The notes under the pieces are model-generated. The model saw nothing but the letters and a program-made list of their open reading frames with translations, made no database searches and was not told the origin of the DNA. The translations under genes were made by a program, and so were the position numbers. From the NCBI GenBank assembly GCA_963681505.1, contig OY811992.1:5058724-5122723 (forward strand): a DNA stretch of 64,000 nucleotides, in the 5' to 3' direction. Of the stretch, positions 28,611 through 40,135 are shown one piece after another (the stretch's first letter is position 1; each line of letters opens with the position of its first letter). Source of the DNA: Eunapius fragilis (taxonomy: Eukaryota; Porifera; Demospongiae; Spongillida; Spongillidae).

Positions 28611-31600
28611 AGTTGATTATCCACTTACCTTCATGTAATTCAATGGCGGGTCAAGGGAGGGGGGCTGTACCCCAGTAAGATTCATGGGCAATCTAATACT
28701 TTTCAGACCAAATTTCTGCGGCTAAGCCTATAATACCCCCTAACGAGGTGGAAAAGGACCACATTTTTATTGCTTGGAACTGTGACAGTTGTTTAGCTGC
28801 ATCTCAAGGCACACCACAACTACAGGAAGGATCATTAATGGAGACTAAATCAAGCAGTTGATGTTTTAAGTGTTCATTTATTTATTTGCATGTGTAACTG
28901 AGAGTTTGTGTCGTGTATGTGTGCATGAGTGTTTGAAAGTTTGAATATGCATGTGCATGTACCTAAGTTTAATCTGAGGCATCTCATAGTTGCAAGTTCT
29001 CTACATGTATATCCCCACACTCCTGCTGCTTGCCCTCCTGGTTGCATGTCCATGTGTCTGGATCTGCTGAGCAGAAAACAACATTGTAATGTTTAACACC
29101 CAAGGTCCTCCATATTGTGACATCACCTCACTATTACATCACCCTCATCACTGAGACATCACCCTCCAATCTTCTTACCCCTCCTCCTCCCTAGGTCCCT
29201 GATAAAATCATCTCCTCCTCCCCCTCCTCCTCCTCCTCCTTCCTCACTATATTGCAATCACAAAATACATACATACAATAAGATTTCAATATCTTCTAAA
29301 CAAGTTTTGGTCAGCTCTGTGTGCTATTTCTATACTCAAATTTGATGGCTCTTCACAATATACACGGAGACCTCACACTGACCCTTCCACCCTCACACAA
29401 ACACACCATTTTGATCACTGGATGCTGAACTTGTCTCATTTGCTTGACATTCCTGACCACTCCCATATGCTCCTCCCCTGCAGAGAACATGTGATGGGAT
29501 GTGCCGATGGGGTAGACCACATCCCCACACCTGTTTCCTCTATACATGCTCCTCCCTGCACCCTGCCATCGTTTGCGACACTAACATGACAATCGGTTAT
29601 TTTGTATGCCCTTTGCTAAGGTTTTCCCTGTCTAGATGACAGAAGGTAATGGGACTAATTGGTAAAGAAATTAATTGATCTATAAACAATACGATTATCC
29701 AACCGTCTACCCACTGGGAATTTACTCTAGGGAGGCATTTAGCTAATATTGTATTACTAGGTGGTTGTAGTACAGCGTTAAATAGAACCTTTCTGTTTGG
29801 CATAGTACACAGCTGATAGTGCAGTATACGCGCGTTCATGTGAGCTAGGTTCCTGCCCTCTGCAGTATTGGAACCTATGAGAGTAGGTTCCATATAGGAA
29901 TAGGATGAATGTCATTTTTTTAAACATCATAGATAAAGGGTGAATCGAGCAGTATAAATAGTTTAATGGGCACACACACACACACACACATGGGAGCATT
30001 GTGTATGTGGTCATGTCTTATGAGTACATGTGGCATTTTGAATATAACATTGTGAAGAACATGAGGTGTACCAAAGATGGGAGCATCGAGCCCATGGGAT
30101 TGATCATATCCCCTATCTCCATGTCATCTCATACTGCCAGGAGGGCATTTCTCTGTCCTTCATATTGCTCCCCTTCTAGGTTATGCAGCCAGACTTCTGC
30201 TGGACCAGCTCTCCCTTCTAAGCTGTGCCGACATCCTCTCTGTGCATCCTCCTCAGTGAATGTGAACACACTATTGTGGAGGGATGAACATGCCAAGTGT
30301 GTGTGGTGCTAATTATAATGTGTTGCATGTGTTAAGCATGGTGTTTGGGTGTGCGTGTGACAATTTGTGAGAATGTGATGGGATGTAGACAGTGCAAGTA
30401 TGATCGTATATGTAACATAACAGTGTCACTGAATTTGATTGGTGGATTCATGGAACATGTACTCATGCAGTGAATGTATGTGGGTGTGGGATGGTGAGTG
30501 TGTGTGCTGGGTAACCTTAATTTACTCCTGCTCCTGGCATTTCTACTGTCATCAACTTTGTTCTGCTTACCAAAATTTTGCTAGGTGAGCAACCGACAGT
30601 ACTTGTTCCCTTTTCAAAAGTAGCTACAGTGTAGGTTTAGGATTTGGATGAATACCGACTTTACTATACTAACCTCACCCTGACTGCAAAAGTGTTGTGC
30701 CCAGTTGGATGCAATAATCACTCTCCCATTTTCTCAGAGTTCAGAGTCCTAAACCGAATGGAAAGTACAAACACATGATTTAGTGAAAGACAACACATGT
30801 CAGTTCTGACTGTAACCCCACATTTTAATTAACCAGTTTTAATTTGATGGGTTATCATCTCACTGCGTATTTAAAATTCCATTTTTGCCATGCATTATTT
30901 GGATGGGTGATATATCATGCATACCTTTGTTGCATACATGTACCTGCCTCGTAGATCATCCCCATGGGTAAGCTCAATGCCCAGTCTTCCCGGCCTGCAT
31001 TCATTCAAGCACTATGATGTTGGGCAATTTTAAGTTGTATATCCACTAGTATTCACTTGTGGATTGAGAACCATTGTTAATGCACTTCTGTACTGTGCCA
31101 TTTAAAAGGTAGAGTCACAAAAATAAATTAAGTTAAGGTCACGGAGGAGAGTTATTGGTGAGGTGCTTTTCTCGGATCTGCCTCCACCACTGTTCTACAA
31201 TGATTTATAAGTAGGTTATAACTCTAATTAGACAACAGCTATACACAATTTGCACATTCTGATTGGTTCATTGCATGCACATATATCAAAACACAGTAGA
31301 AATTTTATAATTAAGAGAAGATTCCCCCCTGTGGCACCTATAATTCCAATGTTCGTATCAGCCCGGCAGTGTATTTATTCGTACACCATATGCGAATGAT
31401 GTGATTATATGTTGAACTTCTGCATGAGTCCTTGGTGCTGTAAACATTCTTTTGTAACGGGTTACTGCCCGGTATAGTATGGTTTGGATCCTTTATGTCA
31501 TCACGCCTTAACATGCAAGTACAGGGAGATGTCACATTAGAGCCAGGGATTTCCTGTTAGAATCTTGCCAATGGACTAGCCTGGGTCTTCATGTTGAAGC

Positions 31601-33466
31601 AGAAAGTGGTCTGGGGTTTGAAGAACATCAAACATGGCTTTTCTCCTTGTGGTTAGCACGCGAACCCTTTAAAAGTAATATCCCACACAAGAAAATAAGA
31701 GGTACAATGATTCACCATTGCATGTGATTTCTTGTTTTGAAGGGCTTTTTAAAAATAAAACTTAACAAATGTAGTATCACATGGCGCAGCTGGTATGAAA
31801 ATCGTGAAAGCATCATTGTACAAAGCCATAGCCAAGGGTGGGGGGGGGGGGGGGGGTCGAACAACACCCAACACCCCCCACACACACACACATACACACA
31901 CACTTAAAGAAAAAATGTTATTGTCCAAACCTGATTTGATAAACAAACAGATTATCATACAAACACTATATATGACCATTCATGGGAAGATATATAAGAG
32001 CACTTCATTCATCGTACACATATGCCTTAAAAACCTGATTTGTGAAAATTGCAATGGAATTGGCGTGAAAAATATTGTGTTACAAGTTCAATTCATTACA
32101 ATGGTGTTTGGTATTGTTGCCTGCCTCTTAATACCTATCTGGTATGCATACTAAGTGATGTGTTAGATAATTATTTATCTCAAAGCATTCATTACCTGGT
32201 CGACTATATTGCACCATAATGCAGAGTGTTCCACATCAGTGAAAAATCTTTATTATTTATAAAAACATTCTGTACTTTTCATATAATACTAATCACTATC
32301 AGAAAGAAAGTATCATGCAATTAAATCACAGGTTAATTGATTAAAGTTAATTAACATTAATACTGACAAGAAGTTAATTTTTCGGAAACCTAAACTGATG
32401 GGAATTCTGAAATTAAAGAAAGAACTTTTTTCCCGCTGTGGGGTTGATCAAAAGCACTTCAGTCTTTCTGGATATATTTGATCTGGGCAGGAGGTGGATA
32501 ATAATCTGCATGGCCATGGAGGAGGAGAGTGGCAGAATATTTAAGTTTAACTAACGTTAGGTAGTAGGAATTTGGTTTCAACACTATAATATGAAGTCAT
32601 GAACATGAGTGACTTTAAATGAGACAAAAATCCTATATTTAGTACATGTGAATGTACAAAAGAAGTGCTAAGCTAGCTTACAATACTGGGCCAGTACTTT
32701 TGGACCACATTAATTGTCCATAATACTTCAGCAGACAACTCTTTATTTCCAGAAGCAAACTGTCATATTCTCAGGGTGTTTTATAAGGGAGTTCCTGACT
32801 CTCCCCTGAATGAGCTTTGCTTGTGATCATTTCTGAGGGAGCCTAACGTCTAATTTTACCTGTATAGCCAAGTATGAATTACATTTAATATTTTGGTAAT
32901 AACAATGCACACACCACCAGCTTCATTACTAGTACTAAAACATCATGCATCTTAACTCAACCCAATTTATACTGTAGAATCTTTATTTAAAATCAAATGC
33001 ATTGGTGGGTGGAGATGGGGCCCCATGCATATATGTTTTTAGTCAAGTGCCCAAGTATCTTAATTGGGCACTGACTATCCCAATTAATTGCTAGCTACAA
33101 ATGCTAACTATACTGTGACTTTTTCAAGAAGTTTCTGGGGCCGCCCTTCCTCCCCTTTGCTGGACTGTTAACAAAAGCACTGTATCTGCCCTTGCAGTGT
33201 ATATCTTTTGAGCCAATCCTTCGCTGTCTCAGCATAGAATACATGTATATAACCCATGGTGGCAGCCAAGTACGTGCATTTTTGTCTCACTGTCTTTTGT
33301 TTTGGACCATGCATGCATAGTTTCCATATAAACCTATCGCTGAACTAACAATGGCAGTGGGGGCAATTGAACTCCCATCCATCTCAGAGGGCTCGAGCTT
33401 TCCTCCCACCTCACCTTTATTATATAAAGGGGGAGGGGAGTGCTACACAAAATTGTCAAATATAGC

Positions 33467-33498
<32 letters not shown>

Positions 33499-33784
33499 CC
33501 CAGCCAATAAACATGCCGTATTAGATACCCCCTCCCCACCTTCCTTCTTACACATAAGATAACTGATATACTTCTACCAGTTCGCAGCACGACGTATTCT
33601 TAAAAATCACGCATAATTCCTGGGTACGAAATTTTGAGATGCTAAGTTGAGCAGTAATACTTATTATGCACAATGTAACTATGGCACTGCCTGAGTGCCA
33701 AATAATACTGTAACCACAACATCGATCACCTCAAATTCAACATCACCATGCATGGAGTTCAGGGGCCGATACCAGGATTCTCCA
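28611..33784. other. 5.2-kb stretch with no recognisable gene
   Basis: AT-rich, non-repetitive DNA with short (CA)n runs (about 29969-29990, 31879-31904), G/C homopolymers (about 31840-31856, 33466-33495) and a small CCTCCT tract near 29180-29240. No open frame longer than about 120 codons, no domain and no splice-supported exon was found. Regulatory DNA or non-coding transcripts cannot be excluded. Confidence 0.5.
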
Positions 33785-34640
33785 AAAGGGGGGGTTGAGA
33801 CCCGTGATATGGAATGCAAGGGGGGGGGGTTGTGTGGGGTGTCCGCTTCAGGTCCGATACGAAAAGCGGGGGGGGGGGGGGGTGTGTGGGGGGGTGTGGG
33901 TGTGCTATCCGCTTTAGGCCCAACACGAAAAGTGGGGGGGGGGGGGGGGGGGGGGGGGGGCTGTCCGCTTCAAGCCCGATACAAAAAGCGGGGGGACGGG
34001 GGGTGCTGTCCGCTTCAGGCCCAATACGAAAAGCAAGGGGGGGGGGGGTTGCTGTCCGCTTCAGGCCCGATACGAAAAGCAAGGAGGGGGGGGGGGGGTT
34101 GCTGGATACGAAAAGCAAGGGGGGGGGGGGGGTGCTGTCCGCTTCAGGCCCGATACAAAAAGCGGGGGAGGGGGGGGGGTTAGTCTGCTTCAGACCGATA
34201 CGAAAAGCAAGGAGGGGGGGAGGGGGTGCTGTCCACTTAAGGCCTGATACGAAAAGTGGAGGGGGGGGGGTGGGGGTGCTGTCCGGCGCTTCAGGTCCGA
34301 TACAAAAAGCCAGGGGAGGGGGGGGAGGGGGAGGGGGGCTGCTTAGCAGAAGAGGGGGAGGTACTTTATATGAAAGGGGGGAGGGTTGCAACCCCCAAAC
34401 CCCCCCCCCCCCCGGATCTGCCTCTGGGGAGGGGGGCGGGGGGCGGGGTGTCTGCTTCAGGCCCAATACGAATAGAGGGGGGGCTGTCCGCTTCAGGCCC
34501 GATACGAAAAGCGGGGGGGGGGGGGGGGGGGGGGGCTGTCTGCTTCAGGCCCTATGTGAAAAGTGGGGGGGGGGGGGAGGGGAGGCTGCTTAGCGAAGAG
34601 GGGGAGGTACCTTATATCAAAGGGGAGGGGGGGGTGAGGG
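33785..34640. repeat. G-run minisatellite, about 14 copies
   Basis: Units of 40-60 bp consist of GCTGTCCGCTTCAGGCCCGA plus TACGAAAAGC followed by a run of 9-28 G. Two copies of a longer tail (GAGGGGGAGGTACYTTATAT..) occur near 34350 and 34590. The + strand is strongly G-quadruplex-prone. Open frames on both strands are Gly- or Pro-rich products of the repeat. Confidence 0.9.
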
Positions 34641-34738
34641 TGGTTACAACCCCCCAAACCCCCCTGTACTGTATCCGCCCATGGGGTTGCCTCTCGAAAA
34701 GAACTACAAATACATGGATGTGCATCAAATAGAATCCA

Positions 34739-34988
34739 GTTAAGGCCTCCCATGCAGTTACTGGTAGCGTTCATAGAATGCTGTAAGGCTCCATATTATA
34801 TTCTTTTACGCCTATTTTTTTTTCTGCAGCTAGCTGTATACTGCCATGTCAGCCAGCCCGACCACCATCTAATAATCAGCATATCGATATTACATATTCG
34901 TTACACATATGATTTCTGGGCACGAGATCGTTGCGCTGCGTCATCTGTCGCTGCGCAACGCGTGACCGACTTTTGGCACTAATCACAT
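34739..34988. repeat. Right arm of 255-bp inverted repeat (partner 27574-27831)
   Basis: Inverted match to the left arm, including AGCCAGCCCGACCACCATCT and TTTTGGCACTAATCAC. It ends about 215 bp before the start codon of the 468-aa ORF, so it may include that gene's 5' flank. Confidence 0.8.
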
Positions 34989-35203
34989 CCATACACTATG
35001 TACCAATCTACACGTGGCCAAATATGCGTACGCATCTCCAACACCACTCAACAGCTATGCACATGGTAGAGTTATGCATACACACCAATCAACGACATAC
35101 AGATAGTGTACCTCGTGCACCCAAACCAACTCATTGGTTCGGTACGCTTAGCTAAATTCATATAGGAGCTCTAATTCGTACATCAAACGACAGAAAAGTG
35201 TAT

Positions 35204-36610
35204 ATGTCCCAACGCTACTATCCCCCCGTGGCATTCGTGTCAAAACATAAGGGCCTTATACCTGAGGCTTTCGTCCTCCATCGTAATCTAGGAAAAGTGC
35301 ACCCGCGAGACGTCGGTGTGGACGAGGATGTTCCGCTGGAGAAGGATACTATGCTTCTCTTTCCATTTTACGACTACAAAGGTTTAAGCTGCTTTAGTAA
35401 TCATAATTTCACTCTCGGAGGCAGCTGCCACGTTGTGAATTCGGATACACTAAACGGATGTAATCTTGTAGCTGTACCCACCGAAGTCTTCGAATCGAAA
35501 ACAGACCCCAACGATATACTGGTCCATTTTGTTGTACAACCAACTTCTCAGATGACTCGGGGTGAGTTTGAAAATCACTGGAATTATCCATCCAACCAAC
35601 AGGCGGTACAGCCGAGGGCGGGGCCCGGCCAGCTTACATGGGCACTGTGTCAGATAAAAGGAGCGGCTGAGACTGTGGAACTGAAGCATCGTTTCTTCCG
35701 TGATGCCAACCTTCAGATGGTCTCACTTGCTCTGCGCAGTTTTTTCAAAAGTACTTCAGCAGATGACAATGACCGTCTCCTTGCTTATTTGCTTCACTAT
35801 AGCTTTGACGAGACCGACACGGCCGCTTCGTACTCCAAACCAAATGCTCTATCACCTCCATCGCGCAATCTCATTTACCATTCATTGGAAAATCTCCTCA
35901 TGGACAAAGATGAATGTCATAAATATGAATTGGATGAGCTCGATGAACAGCGTTTACAGTGGCTTATGGTTATGTTCCAGCCGATTGCCATATTCTCGTT
36001 TTTGGCTGAAGGACATTCGACGATTGACCCGAAGTTGATTGAAAATTTTGATGTCCGTGCTAAAATTGAGGGCTGCTTCAACGAATATATTTCAAAAATT
36101 GCTTTTGGTCCTATTCCTGACATTATATGCCATTCTGAAATTGCCTTGAAAGCATCTGTGGATTTCCTGTTTAATGTTGCATTTCCTGCCTTTAAGCCTT
36201 TGGAGCTGCACATTAAGGTACCATTCACTTTCAAGGTTGACGGTGACAAAGAAGTGACAATTGAACGTATTTGCAGTCCAAGTTTTCTTCTGGAGGAGCC
36301 CGACAATCAAGAAATGCAGCATTTTTGTTTTAAAGATGCTGGCATCATCCATACAACGGAAGACGCATCCGAGCAGCATCCTGCTTTGATCATTGATGAC
36401 GTTCAAACCAAGGAGGAGGACCTTGTGATTTCTATGTCACATTTGTCCTTGAAGCCCACTTTACTTCGTGCACAAGTCAAATCGCTACTGGCACAAGATT
36501 CCATGCGACAGGCAGTGCAGTGTAGTGCTGTCGCTCCTTCCAAAAAGCGTCAATGCAAGAACAGAACCCTTCACCCATCTGGAAAATGTCATGTTCACAT
36601 GTACTCATAG
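35204..36610 (+). CDS. Unrecognised 468-aa intronless protein with C-terminal Cys/His motif
   Basis: Uninterrupted frame from the ATG at 35204 (MSQRYYPPVAFVSKHKG) to TAG. Composition is that of a real soluble protein: mixed hydrophobic and charged residues, no signal peptide and no membrane segment visible. Features include an acidic, helix-like middle (KDECHKYELDELDEQRLQWL) and a final 30 residues, QCSAVAPSKKRQCKNRTLHP then SGKCHVH. That end resembles small C-x-C-x-C-x-H zinc motifs of the CQATTKKGxxC type. I do not recognise the body. Being intronless among intron-rich neighbours, and lying between inverted repeats and HECT pseudogene fragments, it could be a retrogene, a transposon-derived gene or a transferred gene. 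Confidence 0.7.
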   Translation: MSQRYYPPVAFVSKHKGLIPEAFVLHRNLGKVHPRDVGVDEDVPLEKDTMLLFPFYDYKGLSCFSNHNFTLGGSCHVVNSDTLNGCNLVAVPTEVFESKTDPNDILVHFVVQPTSQMTRGEFENHWNYPSNQQAVQPRAGPGQLTWALCQIKGAAETVELKHRFFRDANLQMVSLALRSFFKSTSADDNDRLLAYLLHYSFDETDTAASYSKPNALSPPSRNLIYHSLENLLMDKDECHKYELDELDEQRLQWLMVMFQPIAIFSFLAEGHSTIDPKLIENFDVRAKIEGCFNEYISKIAFGPIPDIICHSEIALKASVDFLFNVAFPAFKPLELHIKVPFTFKVDGDKEVTIERICSPSFLLEEPDNQEMQHFCFKDAGIIHTTEDASEQHPALIIDDVQTKEEDLVISMSHLSLKPTLLRAQVKSLLAQDSMRQAVQCSAVAPSKKRQCKNRTLHPSGKCHVHMYS

Positions 36611-36689
36611 TGGACATGTTGCAATAGTTACTAATGTCTTACCCTTCTGAACATTGTAATGTACTGTATTAATGTATGCATATTCCATT

Positions 36690-37152
<463 letters not shown>

Positions 37153-37252
37153 CAATTTGATCAATGAATATGAATCCTATATGCTACCAACTTTTGTAAG
37201 AATGTTTTTATTTACTTGTGTGACTTTCTGCGTGGGGGCATGGCTTATATAT

Positions 37253-38045
37253 GGCCACATCCCCACACCTATAGACAGAGTGCAGGATCAGATGAATGCC
37301 TTCATGAAGGTAGGTCTGTAGTACTCAGAAGTCTGAGGTGATCACTGGTGGCCATTTTTGTACCTAGGGGTTCTCTGATGTCATCTCGCCCAAACTGATC
37401 CAAGTGTTTGATGAGAGAGAACTGGAGGTGAGCTGACCTGTCCCTCTCCTGAGGTGGTCCTAACCCTCTGTCCCCAGTACCTGATGGGAGGGCTGCCAGA
37501 GATTGATGTGGAGGACTGGAAGAGGAACACACAGTACAGTGAGTACAAACCTACCGATGACATCATTTTGTGGTTCTGGAAGGTCTGTTCATAGCAGTAG
37601 TAGTGTGGATGGGTGTGTTTATGTGATGTCATTAATAGGTTGTTAGTAACTATGACAACAAGATCAAAACATGCCTACTTCAGTTTGTACATCAAAGGTC
37701 CTCATGAATGGGTTTGCAGAGCTGCAAGTGAACACACCACCACATACCCAGACCACCACATCACACCACCATACACCACACCACCATATCACACACCCAC
37801 ATCACCACACCACCACATACCCACTGCACCACACCACCACCACACCCCTTACTTGCATTAAATCTAACTTTAATCACAGGAAGCCAAGGTTCAAGGAAGT
37901 TTGCAATTAAAAAGTTTGGTCCCATTAACTCCTTACCAGGGCACACACCTGGTTAGTTAACCATTATTTAAATTTCCTCATGATATCATGTGTCATGTGA
38001 CCACATCATGTGCTTTGCTCGTAGTTTCAATGTTTTGGACCTACA
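37253..38045 (+). pseudogene. HECT C-terminal pseudogene fragment (direct copy)
   Basis: Copies gene 1 exons from about 5960 onward: DRVQDQMNAFMK, GFSDVISPKLIQVFDEREL (37368-37427) and YLMGGLPEIDVEDWKRNTQY (37478-37582). It then has a 7-bp deletion after LLQFV, the same one-base deletion before the catalytic Cys as the 36690 copy, and a break inside the last exon after NVLDL. Introns are retained, so it arose by DNA duplication, not retrotransposition. Confidence 0.9.
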
Positions 38046-38239
38046 GTGGAGATCATGCTAGTTGGACGAAAAAAAAATTGACATACAACAACAACTAAAT
38101 ACGATATCATGAATTCAAAAATACAGATGGCATGGGGTAAACATTTGCCTACAAGCAGTAACATAAAATATACGTCACGTGACTATCTTGTTCCATAACT
38201 TTCGTTTTCTGTGACCCCAGTTATGTCAGACAATTTTTC

Positions 38240-38890
38240 CTCAATATCTTCACATGATATCCCTCATGACCACCACCACCATGATGTCCCTCATGTCCAC
38301 ACCCACCATGATGTCCCTCATGACCACCACCATTACCATGATGTCCCTCATGTCCACCACCATGATGTCCCTCATGTCCACCACCATGATGTCCCTCATG
38401 ACCACCACTACCATGATATCCCTCATGACCACCACCACCATGATGTCCCTCATGTCCACCACCATGATGTCCCTCATGACCACCACCACCATGATGTCCC
38501 TCATGACCACCCCACCATGATGTCCCTCATGTCCACCACCATGATGTCCCTCATGACCACACCCACCACCGTGATGTCCCTCATGACCACCACCATTACC
38601 ATGATGTCCCTCATGACCACAACCACCATGATGTCCCTCATGACCACCACCATGATGTTCCTCATGACCACACCCACCATTATGTCCCTCATGACTACCA
38701 CCATGATGTCCCTCATGACCACCACCACCATGATGTTCCTCATGACCACCACACCATGATGTCCCTCATGACCACCACCATGATATTCCTCATGACCACA
38801 CCCACCATTATGTCCCTCATGACCACCACCATGATGTCCCTCATGACCACACCCACCATGATGTCTCTCATGACCACCACCTATGTGATG
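38240..38890. repeat. 27-30 bp minisatellite
   Basis: Units of CCCTCATGACCACCACCACC followed by ATGATGT, with AC/CC and GTCC/GACC variants, about 25 copies. Open in several frames as Met-Ser-Leu-Met-Thr repeats; not coding. Confidence 0.95.
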
Positions 38891-38959
38891 TGAGCATTCA
38901 GCATTGTTAAAGCAGTGGAGTTAAATCTATGTTTAGTGTACATCATGTGAGGTAACTCT

Positions 38960-39130
38960 AAAGGTGGGGTGGTGTGTGGAGGGAGGTGGGGTGATGTGTG
39001 GAGGGAGGTGGGGTGATGTGTGGAGGGAGATTGGGTGATGTGTGGAGGGAGGTGGGGTGATGTGTGGAGGGAGGTGGGGTGATGTGTGGAGGGAGGGGGT
39101 GATGTGTGGAGGGAGGTGGGGTGATGGTGG
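38960..39130. repeat. 25-bp minisatellite
   Basis: About seven copies of GTGTGGAGGGAGGTGGGGTG plus ATGT. Small gene-free interval with no other signal. Confidence 0.9.
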
Positions 39131-39267
39131 ACATGTTCGATCGTTATTTGTTTTGGTCGTTTGGTCAAGTCATGTCCAGCAACGCAATCCACTATTTGGT
39201 ATTTGTCTGAACAGCAAAAACCACCCCATGTTATTTGTACAAAACCCCTAATTGTACTGTGTTCTCA

Positions 39268-39682
39268 CCAGTGACAATAACATCAATAGTCGTTCAAATA
39301 ATATCAGTTAACAACATCCATACCACACACTACACAACAGTTCATGGGCTAACTAAGTGTCCTCAAGGAGCCATGTTTACAGCAGACGTGCACACCACTG
39401 CAGATATGTGGTCCCTTCACTACCAGTTGGCCAACAACTACTAACACCTTCAAAGACGACGAAGTCGCTTTTTGCACATCTGTGTGCCTGCAATGTTAGT
39501 GGACAGTGTCCGCTTGGGGGTTCTGGGAGGACACACCTCCTTATGCCACCTACAGAAGCAAGCTGTACAGAAGTCCTGGTAGCCCACAGCACACTCATCC
39601 CCCCTGTGGTCCAGGGCCATTGCAGGGGACCCACAGTGAGGACATGGTCTGCACTTGTAGCCCACAGCAGAGGGAAGGGACA
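39268..39682 (-). pseudogene. EMI-like copy E, 3' exon only
   Basis: Exon 3 of the EMI-like family on the - strand, from about 39682 to the stop at 39450, together with its downstream flank to 39268. It has five G in the run where C and D have six, so the frame reaches KKRLRRL. Seven of eight zinc ligands are present (ECAVG). F-box exons are missing: homology stops at GGAAGGGACA near 39682. A translocated, 5'-truncated piece of a segmental unit. Confidence 0.85.
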
Positions 39683-40135
39683 ATTGAAGATTGTTTTTGC
39701 ATTGAAGAAAGTTTTCAAGTTCCTGCTCTTCCTCGTCCCTTCCTCCATCAGATGGAAACTGATCCTGTCTATTAGTGAGAACATGATACAGTATTGGCTA
39801 CGAGTCGGTCCAGAGCTATGTAGGAACAGGGATGGAGTATATACTAATTCTACAAGGCATGGAAAGTCAATCAGGTAAATTGCGCATTTGCACGCTCCGC
39901 AGCCGTATATAATTCAGACAATGTCAAATTGTCACTTGCCATGCAAAGAAAGTAATATAAAAAGAAGAGCGAGTAAATGTACACTTTCATCGGCGCTATG
40001 TAGGCACAGATTTGCACGAAACCAGCTATGCGTCATAGTACTATTAATGCAGTTCATGCATGTCATTATATACATGCATGTAAATCTATGAGATGAATAA
40101 TATATATAATGCTTTGTACTCTGTCTGGCCCATGT
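39683..40135. other. Gene-free stretch
   Basis: Non-repetitive DNA between the EMI-like fragment and the hAT pseudogene. No coding signal or structure recognised. Confidence 0.4.

Noticed and set aside
33759-34593. Gly-rich and Pro-rich ORFs of over 230 codons
   Set aside because: Both strands are open only because of the G-run repeat; there is no start context, splice sites or domain.
38211-38759. Histidine/aspartate-rich ORF resembling a metal-binding repeat protein
   Set aside because: A 27-30 bp minisatellite open in several frames on both strands; no flanking gene structure.
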